A DNA stretch of 64,000 nucleotides, from NCBI GenBank assembly GCA_965250195.1, contig OZ252295.1, positions 1,116,001 through 1,180,000 of the forward strand. Direction: 5' to 3'. This DNA is from CAUZIR01 sp965250195. Lineage in GTDB: Bacteria > Chloroflexota > Dehalococcoidia > Lucifugimonadales > UBA2962. Made by a program: the position numbers and the translations under genes. The notes below the pieces were generated by a model. It was given only the letters and a program-made list of their open reading frames with translations, had not been told where the DNA came from and ran no database searches. Shown here in pieces: positions 23,236-29,951 of the stretch; positions within the stretch are counted from its first letter, which is position 1; every line of letters begins with the position of its first letter.

Positions 23236-24125
23236 CAAGGCTGCTTAGTTTCGATCTGACTGGGGAACAGCGAATCGCCGAGGGAAGACTCGTCAATTTT
23301 CGTTACGCGAATTTCCGTCCGTAGCGACGATGTGGAATCTGTTCCCCGGAACGAACCCGAAGTAGGCGCAGCGTCTCGGGGATGCGCGGCCGTGGCCAAG
23401 GCAATGTGGTCGCCGGACGCCGCCATGCCCGTCGTCGGATCGTAACCTCTCCATCCCGCGCCAGGAAGGTACGCTTCTACCCAGGCGTGCAGTTCGATAA
23501 CCGGACCGTTGGTCGGCTTGTAACCGCTGACGAACCTGGCCGCGATCCCCAGGGTCCTCATGCTGTCCATGAGCAGAACTGTGAGGTCACGACATGAACC
23601 CGACATCCGTTTCAGGGTGGTTGACGACGGTAAGGGATCACCCTGTTCCCTCACCTCATATTCCAATTCGTCGTGCAGATGCTTGGTCAACGAGCCAATG
23701 AACGGCACAGGCTCCATACCGGCGTCGGCAGCGAACGATCTGGCAAGCTCGACCACCTCCTGCGATACCGATGTGGCGCGGACGAACGGCGCCAATTGTT
23801 CGCTGTGCGGCGCATACAGCAACGGAAGCTGTAGAGCCTCCGTGTCAAGAACATAGTCAAAGGGGTTGTGGTCGCCGGTATCGACCTTTGACCTGGTCGC
23901 AATGGACAGCGAGTCGTGTAATCCGTCGAACCACATTCGGTCGGACGACGTGCCATCGATATCGACGTTGTGAGTAAGTCCCACCGGCCACGGGTCGATA
24001 TCCATATCGAAGCCCAGGAGGTTCTGCCTGCTGTCGCTTCGGGGGCGGAGACGAACGGTCAAGGGCTCCACGAATACGGCTTTGTCGTAAGAGAACTCCG
24101 TCAGATGATGGATTTCAAAGATCAT
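23235..24125 (-). CDS. Transglutaminase-like cysteine protease with Bact_transglu_N domain
   Basis: A 296-residue transglutaminase-superfamily protein. Residues 1-90 are the beta-rich Bact_transglu_N domain (MIFEIHHLTEFSYDKAVFVEPLTVRLRPR). The catalytic domain carries Cys178 in SGSCRDLTVLLMDSMRTLG, His213 in ELHAWVEAYLP and Asp229 in GYDPTTG, so the triad is intact. Such proteins usually act as proteases or amide-bond-forming enzymes and occur with alpha-E and circularly permuted ATP-grasp proteins. The ATG at 24125 overlaps the alpha-E stop by 11 nt. The C-terminal 50 residues are Ser/Thr rich and may be flexible. Confidence 0.88.
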   Translation of the reverse strand: MIFEIHHLTEFSYDKAVFVEPLTVRLRPRSDSRQNLLGFDMDIDPWPVGLTHNVDIDGTSSDRMWFDGLHDSLSIATRSKVDTGDHNPFDYVLDTEALQLPLLYAPHSEQLAPFVRATSVSQEVVELARSFAADAGMEPVPFIGSLTKHLHDELEYEVREQGDPLPSSTTLKRMSGSCRDLTVLLMDSMRTLGIAARFVSGYKPTNGPVIELHAWVEAYLPGAGWRGYDPTTGMAASGDHIALATAAHPRDAAPTSGSFRGTDSTSSLRTEIRVTKIDESSLGDSLFPSQIETKQP

Positions 24126-24708
24126 TTTCGTTCCCGGGCCGGTGGTCGACCGTCTGGCTGACCGGCTGAGGGGCCGGAGGGAGGGCGAAATAGGTTTCGA
24201 AGATCGACGAGCCAACCTCGATGAGCTTCGCCTGGAAATCGAATATGAACTCGTGCAGGCCGCCGATGATTATTTCGTCGATCTCCGCTGCTTGGAGCTC
24301 CCCCACCAGCGTCACAAGGCCCTGGTTCGCGGCATTCCCACCCGAGCCGACCCCATAACCTTCGATCCCCTTTAGAGACTCACCGGCCTCGGTAACGCAA
24401 GACAGCATGGAACGGGGAAACTCCGGATTGAGGGCCAAGAACCCAACCACGTTCGCAGGAGTAATGAGCCCGTGATTTTGGCGATACATTTCGAAGGCGC
24501 TCACAGAGTTCAATACGGCGAGCCATCTGATCTCATCAATCTCTCCGCCGATGTCGCCGGCGTCGGGCAGCAGGTGGTAGTACATGACGTCGAGGATCCG
24601 AGACGTCATATTCGCGCGTTCCAGTAGACGCCCTAGATATCCGAAGTGCCAGCCTTCACCGTGCGCCATGGTGGAGTCCGTGACCCCCTGGAACAAATGG
24701 CTGGCCAT
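24115..24708 (-). CDS. Alpha-E (DUF403) protein, C-terminal part after an in-frame TAG
   Basis: The 197-residue downstream part of a DUF403/alpha-E protein, an all-helical domain of unknown catalytic role. ASHLFQGVTDSTMAHGEGWHFGYLGRLLERANMTSRILDVMYYHLL is a conserved core of the family, and a second helical repeat (IRWLAVLNSVSAFEMYRQNH) follows. It lies in the same frame as the 24739-25119 fragment; only one TAG and nine codons (SPHRFFNDVK) separate them. Those nine codons also fit the family, so the two fragments are one ancestral gene of about 334 codons. An ATG at 24708 could allow separate translation. It overlaps the transglutaminase start by 11 nt. Confidence 0.85.
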   Translation of the reverse strand: MASHLFQGVTDSTMAHGEGWHFGYLGRLLERANMTSRILDVMYYHLLPDAGDIGGEIDEIRWLAVLNSVSAFEMYRQNHGLITPANVVGFLALNPEFPRSMLSCVTEAGESLKGIEGYGVGSGGNAANQGLVTLVGELQAAEIDEIIIGGLHEFIFDFQAKLIEVGSSIFETYFALPPAPQPVSQTVDHRPGNENDL

Positions 24709-24738
24709 TTTTACGTCGTTGAAAAACCTGTGAGGAGA

Positions 24739-25119
24739 CTAGGATAAAGAGCCGTCAGTGTTTGCGTCACGCACCATCAGGTAGAAGGTGTTGAGTTGTT
24801 CCCACATGTCCGCCGTGATGATCTCTCGCACCGTACGTGCGTTCTCCCTGGCCTCTCTCAAGCAGGAGAAAACGGAGTTTGGGTTTTGATCGTCAAAAGT
24901 GAGGAACGCCACGACGGTGTCTCGCGTCGGTTCGCCGAACCTCTCTTGGAATATCTCATAATCACCTGTTGCCTTCAGGAGCGGCGCCCACTGCTCATCA
25001 ACTCCATCCGGCATATCGAGCATCAGGTGAAGATTGACGTCCACCACACGAGAGACATTTTCCGCCCTCTCTACGTAGCGGTTCATCCAGAAGATGGAAT
25101 CGGCGACCCGGCTTAACAT
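24739..25119 (-). CDS. Alpha-E (DUF403) protein, N-terminal part ending at an in-frame TAG
   Basis: A 126-residue fragment that begins with the family's typical MLSRVADSIFWMNRYVERAENVSRVVDVNLHLMLDMP and continues through QWAPLLKATGDYEIFQERFGEPTRDTVVAFLTFD and the ADMWEQLNTFYLMVRD helix. It stops at a TAG (24739-24741) where DUF403 proteins normally continue without a break. The start ATG at 25119 is 11 nt after the stop of the Cache/ATP-grasp gene. Upstream GTG starts would overlap that gene and add unconserved residues. TAG is used as an ordinary stop by other genes here, so this is not simple codon reassignment. Confidence 0.85.
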   Translation of the reverse strand: MLSRVADSIFWMNRYVERAENVSRVVDVNLHLMLDMPDGVDEQWAPLLKATGDYEIFQERFGEPTRDTVVAFLTFDDQNPNSVFSCLREARENARTVREIITADMWEQLNTFYLMVRDANTDGSLS

Positions 25120-25130
25120 TCGCCCATGAC

Positions 25131-27596
25131 CTAGGCGAGCACCCAACTATCCTTGCTTCCCCCACCCTGAGACGAGTTGACTACAAGCGAGCCTTTCCTG
25201 AGCGCAACCCGGGTGAGACCACCGGGCAGAACGTAGATGTCCTCACCGTTCAATATGAAGGGACGCATATCGACATGCCGCCCTTCGAAGTGGTCGTCGA
25301 CGATGACCGGCGCCCGTGAAAGGTCCAGGGTCGGCTGGGCGATGTAGTTCCGGGGGTTCGCCTTTATCAAGCCGGCAAACTCCTCACGTTCGGCCGCCGT
25401 CGAATGGGGCCCGATGAGCATCCCATAGCCGCCAGACTCGTTGGTCGCCTTCACGACGAGCTTATCTAGATTGGCCAGGACATGGCTCCGCTCCGTTTCG
25501 TCCCAACAAATGTAGGTCTCGACGTTCGGCAAAATGATCTCTTCGCCAAGGTAGTATTTCGTCATCTGGGGAACGTAGGCGTAGATGGCCTTGTCGTCTG
25601 CGATTCCTGTGTCCGGTGCGTTTGCCAGGGCAACGTTGCCGGCCCGGTAAACGTCCATCAAGCCCGATACACCGAGTTGCGAGTCGGGCCGGAAAACGGT
25701 TGGATCCAAGAAGTCGTCGTCGATGCGTCTATAGATAACGTCCACTTTTTGAAACCCCTGGGTGGTCCGCATGGTCACGAACCCGTCGCTGACGGTCAGG
25801 TCGCGCCCTTCTACCAATTCGATGCCCATCTGCTGGGCCAAAAAAGCATGCTCAAAGTACGCGGAATTGTAGACTCCGGGCGTCAACAGAACGATCGTGG
25901 GCGATTGGTTCTTGTCTGGCGCGAGGTATCGCAGCGTCTCCAGTAGCCGGCTAGGGTAATCATCGATTGGGCGGACCTGGGAGGCGCCGAATACCTGAGG
26001 GAATGTTCCTTTCAGGACTTTGCGATTTTCGAGCACATATGACACCCCCGAGGGACACCGGAGGTTGTCCTCCAGCACGAAAAGATCTCCACTGCCGTCC
26101 CGGACGAGGTCGGTGCCGGTAATGTGACACCAGAGTTTGCTGGGCGGATTTAGCCCTTCGCACTGCGGTAAACGGCTGGTCGCGGACTGGATCATGTCAT
26201 TCGGAATGACGCTGTCCTTCACGATCTTCTGATCGTGGTAGATGTCGTCGATGAAGGCATTGAGAGCGGTGATCCGTTGTTTAAGGCCCCGCTCAATTTG
26301 GTCCCAATCTTTGGACTCGATGATTCGCGGGACAATATCGAATGGCCAGATCTTGTCCGGTCCGGACTCATCTCCATACACATTGAAGGTGATGCCCAGA
26401 CGGAGGAACGCCTGCTCGGCGGTCAGCTGCATTTTTTTGAGCTGCCCCGGTGGTAGCGCTTCGACAAACTCTGCCATGACGGCTGAACCTTCACGAGGCG
26501 TTCCGTCCGGCTCCATCATTTCATCGTAAAACCCTTCGGTGTCGTAGCCTGAAAAACTCAGCACGACGTCATCGAGGGACGGCTCGCCTCGACGCCTGGC
26601 GGCCACGTAGATTCCGGAGGTGACGAGGCCGACCGAGGGAATACCAACCGCCAGAATGATGATCGCCAATAGCCGGGCGGCGGCGAAAACCTCCGAAGTT
26701 TCCATTTCCGTGAGTAGACCGATCCCCTGGTCGGGAAGCCACCTATAGGCTCCGATCACCTCTTCTCCTGAGTAGTTGGGGTACTGTCCGTTTCCGTCGA
26801 AACCTCTTGTAACGGCCCCGACTCCCTGGCTTTGCACTACGCCGGGGTAGCGTTCGGAGCCGAATCGGTCCGCTGAAAACAATCGTCCGGCCCGGTCGAC
26901 CACGTAGGCCTCTCCAGTCTTACCCAACCCCGAGCGGTCATTGGTGAGGTCGTCGATCCGTCCGAGATTGATGTGCGCCGCAAGAACCCCCAAACGACCG
27001 CCCTGGTTATCAAGAAACGGCGCGGCGACCGTGATGGTTGGAATCGACTCGTCCGATCTCGCGTACAGGTTTTGCACAACGGAATCGAGGGTGCCCGCGG
27101 AGAAATACCGCTCTCCTGACACGTCGGTCCCGATCGCTCCGCCGTCGGTTGAGTACAGGACTACTCCGCCCGAACCTTCGATAAAAAAAATCGTGACCAG
27201 ATCGGTGGAAGAATTGGTGAGCGACTGCACCTGTCGGGTCAATTGATCGTAAGCAGAGTCAAACGCCGGGGTCCCCTTCGCATGCGATATCGCCTGCAAA
27301 GCTGTGTCCCTAACCGAGGGCACACGGGAGAGGCGAACGATTTCTTGCACCCGGCCGTTGAGGTACTGGGACAGGCGAAAGTGTCTGTCTTGAGCAATGA
27401 TTTCCAGCTTGTCCAGAGAGTCGTCCCGGGCGGCGGCACGGGAAATCGTGTATGCGATCGCAGCCGCAGCCACAACGACAACGATGGCGAGAAAAACTGA
27501 TGCGACGAACATGACCCGGCCTGCGACCGAGAATTTCGAGGTCAGGTTCGGGAGATACGATGATGGAGTAAAAGCTTTAATGGGTTTACCGTGCAT
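25131..27596 (-). CDS. Transmembrane Cache sensor fused to circularly permuted ATP-grasp ligase
   Basis: An 821-residue fusion. Residues 27-50 form a first membrane helix. Residues 54-305 are an extracytoplasmic dCache-like sensor, shown by GLGKTGEAYVVDRAGRLFS and EEVIGAYRWLPDQGIGLLTEM, sequences usual in receptor kinases and chemoreceptors. Residues 308-333 are a second membrane helix. Residues 350-821 are a complete circularly permuted ATP-grasp domain (DUF404/DUF407): YDEMMEPDGTPR, GITFNVYGDE, FDIVPRII, VLEDNLRCPSGVSYVLENR, LTPGVYNSAYFEHAFLA, VDVIYRRIDDDFLD, and a terminal SLVVNSSQGGGSKDSWVLA. The enzyme half should ligate amino acids or peptides in the cytoplasm. I know of no described sensor fusion of this family. 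It heads the operon. Confidence 0.9.
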   Translation of the reverse strand: MHGKPIKAFTPSSYLPNLTSKFSVAGRVMFVASVFLAIVVVVAAAAIAYTISRAAARDDSLDKLEIIAQDRHFRLSQYLNGRVQEIVRLSRVPSVRDTALQAISHAKGTPAFDSAYDQLTRQVQSLTNSSTDLVTIFFIEGSGGVVLYSTDGGAIGTDVSGERYFSAGTLDSVVQNLYARSDESIPTITVAAPFLDNQGGRLGVLAAHINLGRIDDLTNDRSGLGKTGEAYVVDRAGRLFSADRFGSERYPGVVQSQGVGAVTRGFDGNGQYPNYSGEEVIGAYRWLPDQGIGLLTEMETSEVFAAARLLAIIILAVGIPSVGLVTSGIYVAARRRGEPSLDDVVLSFSGYDTEGFYDEMMEPDGTPREGSAVMAEFVEALPPGQLKKMQLTAEQAFLRLGITFNVYGDESGPDKIWPFDIVPRIIESKDWDQIERGLKQRITALNAFIDDIYHDQKIVKDSVIPNDMIQSATSRLPQCEGLNPPSKLWCHITGTDLVRDGSGDLFVLEDNLRCPSGVSYVLENRKVLKGTFPQVFGASQVRPIDDYPSRLLETLRYLAPDKNQSPTIVLLTPGVYNSAYFEHAFLAQQMGIELVEGRDLTVSDGFVTMRTTQGFQKVDVIYRRIDDDFLDPTVFRPDSQLGVSGLMDVYRAGNVALANAPDTGIADDKAIYAYVPQMTKYYLGEEIILPNVETYICWDETERSHVLANLDKLVVKATNESGGYGMLIGPHSTAAEREEFAGLIKANPRNYIAQPTLDLSRAPVIVDDHFEGRHVDMRPFILNGEDIYVLPGGLTRVALRKGSLVVNSSQGGGSKDSWVLA

Positions 27597-27932
27597 TTCC
27601 GATCAAGGTTGAAACGTGACGGTTCCGCATTGATTTCGGCCTATATGGCCATTCGTCGGTCACAGCGGGTACGGTAAGCGAAACGTCGGAATAGCGTCAA
27701 CGATTTCTCTCGACACGGTACGCTGGCGGTTTGCGCAGACCGGGGTCAGGCTCGGTGGTTTCCGATTTTGCGCTGTTGGAACGTCTGGCAAAGGGGTTTC
27801 AACGGTGGCCCCATGAAGGTTTTCACGTCCACTGGTCGCCGGTGGTGAATGTTAGAATCTGGTCGCAATTTAAGGGTCCGTTATTATCTTGCGGCGACGC
27901 CTGTACGAGATGATCGCGGATTCTTACAGACC
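27597..27932. other. Divergent intergenic region between ATP-grasp operon and binding lipoprotein
   Basis: A 336-nt gap with no credible gene. It must hold the promoters for both directions. On the plus strand TAGAAT near 27855 and TTATTATCT near 27882 are possible -10 elements, but no good -35 is paired with either. I see no strong palindrome or RNA element. Confidence 0.4.
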
Positions 27933-29111
27933 ATGAGAACCACAATTTTCGGCAAATCCATATCAATTGGCGCGATCGTGGTTCCCGCTATAGCGGCGCT
28001 GTTGACGATAATCCTGGCCTCGGGGTGCGGCGGAGGGGATGACCCGTTGGAGTTCCGCATCGGCCTCATCGTCCCGATTACCGGGGCCATACCAGAGGCC
28101 GGTCAAAAATCCGTCGAAGCGGCTACACTGTTCGTTGACGAGGTCAACGCCAAAGGCGGTCTGGGGGTCGGAGGGAAGACATACAAGCTCGTTCTTTTCA
28201 TTGAGGACGACGAGGACAAGGCGGAGGTGGCCGCCAGCAAGGCACTGCACCTAATTGAGGAACAAGGGGTAATAGTGCTGATCGGACCGCAGGCCAGCCG
28301 GAACGCCATCCCGGCATCCTTCGTGGCCGAACGAGCGGGAATTCCCATGATCAGCCCCTGGTCAACGAATCCCGAGACGACCCTGGGCAAGAACTGGGTG
28401 TTCAGGGCCGGATTTATCGACCCGTTCCAGGGTGGCGTTCTCGCCAATTTCGTCAATTCCGAACTGGGCGGCGTGAAAGTCGCGGTGCTTTTCGACGTCG
28501 CAAGTGCGTACAACAAGGGTCTGGCCGAGGCATTTAAGCTCGCATTTGAAGCTCTCGACGGCAAAGTGGTGGCCTTTGAAACGTATACGGCGGTGACTCC
28601 AGACGTGTCGGATCAGATGGGTCGGATCAAGGACTCCGGAGCGGAGGTCCTGTTCCTTTCCAACTACGCGGCCGAGGTGGTCGAACAGGCCAAACTTGCT
28701 CGTGAGCTTGGGCTGGACGTACAGATAATCGGGGGAGACACGTGGGCGCAGATCTCCGCGTCCGATCGGTTGGGTCTCGAGGGAGCGTACTTCAGCACCC
28801 ACTACTTCGAAGATCCACTCAGAGAAGTTGCCCGGGATTTCGTAACCAGATACGTTGAGGAGTACGGAGAACCTCCCGACGACGTGGCGGCACTTACCTA
28901 TGATGCATTGAGTTTGATGGTCGAAGCCGTCAGGCGGGAGGACGCTATCGGGCCGGAGGCGATCAGGTCCGGGTTGTCAGACATCCGATACTATGAGGGC
29001 GTTACCGGTTCATTCCTGTATGACGGGATAAGCGGTGACCCGATTAAGAGCGCCATTCTCCTTAAGATTGAGGGCGGGAAATTTGCCTACCACTCCCGCG
29101 TCGATCCCTGA
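27933..29111 (+). CDS. LivJ-type (branched-chain amino acid-like) substrate-binding lipoprotein
   Basis: A 392-residue type I periplasmic binding protein with an N-terminal signal and lipobox (IILASGC), then GGGDDPLEFRIGLIVPITGAIPEAGQKSVEAATLFVDEVNAKGG, the typical Leu/Ile/Val-binding start. VIVLIGPQASRNAIPASFVAERAGIPMISPWSTNP and LTYDALSLMVEAVRR complete the family pattern. No liv permease or ATPase genes are present. It is divergent from the Cache/ATP-grasp operon, so it may deliver its ligand to the Cache domain rather than to a transporter. I chose the ATG at 27933 because the signal peptide begins there. Confidence 0.88.
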   Translation: MRTTIFGKSISIGAIVVPAIAALLTIILASGCGGGDDPLEFRIGLIVPITGAIPEAGQKSVEAATLFVDEVNAKGGLGVGGKTYKLVLFIEDDEDKAEVAASKALHLIEEQGVIVLIGPQASRNAIPASFVAERAGIPMISPWSTNPETTLGKNWVFRAGFIDPFQGGVLANFVNSELGGVKVAVLFDVASAYNKGLAEAFKLAFEALDGKVVAFETYTAVTPDVSDQMGRIKDSGAEVLFLSNYAAEVVEQAKLARELGLDVQIIGGDTWAQISASDRLGLEGAYFSTHYFEDPLREVARDFVTRYVEEYGEPPDDVAALTYDALSLMVEAVRREDAIGPEAIRSGLSDIRYYEGVTGSFLYDGISGDPIKSAILLKIEGGKFAYHSRVDP

Positions 29112-29410
29112 GATCTTTTTAGCCCGCGCCCGCGCCCACTCAAACTCAGCTTTCTTTCTCCAGTAGTCGATCAACAGCAATCCGAAAGGGAGTCCTTTTG
29201 GAGGGCCTCAAATCAGACCTCTGGCAGGTTCAGCCGGCGACCCACCCTTTTGGAGCCCCTAAATTGGCTCAGTTTCCCGCGAGCAGGCGCATAGCCCCTA
29301 AGAGGGACCGCCTGGCTCAACCGGCGGGCATGGGGAGTTGTCTGGGTTGTGTGCTTGAAAGGGGGTTCTCGCTCCGGTTGCCGTCAATCCGTCGATATGG
29401 GGTCGGCGAT
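29112..29410. other. Gene-free region with imperfect direct repeats
   Basis: No credible protein gene. CCTTTTGGAG occurs at 29194-29203 and 29246-29255, each followed by a similar CCT(c/a)AAAT-like tail, giving a 52-nt period. A T-run (CTTTTTAG) right after the binding-protein stop could be part of a terminator, but no clear stem precedes it. A small RNA is possible but unsupported. Confidence 0.3.
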
Positions 29411-29437
29411 GAAAACGGCCCACACTAGGTGAGCCGT
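29411..29437 (-). terminator. Terminator downstream of tRNA-Pro
   Basis: On the minus strand ACGGC-T-CAC pairs with GTG-G-GCCGT around a 5-nt loop (29437-29415), with one internal mismatch. It is followed by TTTTC. It lies about 20 nt past the encoded CCA end of the tRNA. Confidence 0.65.
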
Positions 29438-29459
29438 CTATTGACTGGTTTATGAGTGG

Positions 29460-29531
29460 TCGGGGTGGCCGGGATCGAACCGGCGACCTCTTGCTCCCAA
29501 AGCAAGCGCGCTACCGCTGCGCCACACCCCG
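29460..29531 (-). tRNA. tRNA-Pro (anticodon UGG)
   Basis: A complete cloverleaf on the minus strand: acceptor stem CGGGGTG/CACCCCG, D-arm GCGC...GCGC with loop AGCGGTA, anticodon stem CTTGC/GCAAG around loop TTTGGGA (anticodon TGG), 5-nt variable loop, and T-arm GCCGG-TTCGATC-CCGGC. The discriminator is A at 29460 and the CCA end is encoded (29459-29457). It lies downstream of the RAM-domain gene on the same strand and ends the ileS-to-tRNA run. Confidence 0.93.
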
Positions 29532-29567
29532 ATAACAGTTGCGGCCCCGCCGTCGTTGACGGAGGGC

Positions 29568-29801
29568 CTATGCGATGGAGATGCAGGTCACCGTCCGAAC
29601 CACCCCGTGGAGCGGGTGGACCTCTTCGGTGATCAGGCGTCCGATGGCGTTGACGTCCTCCACCTGCACCTGGGCGATGATGTCGTAGGGGCCGCTGACG
29701 AAGTCCGCCCCGGTCACCTCGGCCAACTCACGCAGCCCGCGGATTACGTTGAAAGACAGGCCCGGCTCGGCCTCGATCAACAAATAGGCCGTCTTCGACA
29801 T
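29568..29801 (-). CDS. Stand-alone Lrp/AsnC ligand-binding (RAM) domain protein
   Basis: A 77-residue protein consisting only of the alpha/beta sandwich ligand-binding domain of Lrp/AsnC regulators: TAYLLIEAEPGLSFNVIRGLRELAEVTGADFVSGPYDIIAQVQVEDVNAIGRLITEEVHPLHGVVRTVTCI. The helix-turn-helix is absent. Such stand-alone RAM proteins form dimers or octamers and bind amino acids, and may pair with DNA-binding paralogues elsewhere. GAGGAGA lies before the ATG at 29801. It lies between the RNB exonuclease gene and tRNA-Pro. Confidence 0.85.
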   Translation of the reverse strand: MSKTAYLLIEAEPGLSFNVIRGLRELAEVTGADFVSGPYDIIAQVQVEDVNAIGRLITEEVHPLHGVVRTVTCISIA

Positions 29802-29951
29802 CAGGCTTCTCCTCTCGGCTCTTGGCCCCCGTTCTTGCTGCCAGGGGTCTTAGGCCGCCACGCGGCCCGGCGGCGTCCATTCTCGCTCATTCCCGGTCCC
29901 TAAGCACGCCGGTCGGTTTGCGGCGGCCGCAGCGGTGGTGCTTCGGCGTCG

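Noticed and set aside
24739..24741. TAG as a reassigned sense codon (for example pyrrolysine)
   Set aside because: TAG ends several intact genes in the window (udg, the first LLM gene, the Cache/ATP-grasp gene), and no pyl genes are seen. Local mutation or error is simpler.
27731..27913. A 60-residue frame in the divergent intergenic region
   Set aside because: No ribosome-binding site, no conserved features, and it covers the expected promoter region of the binding lipoprotein.
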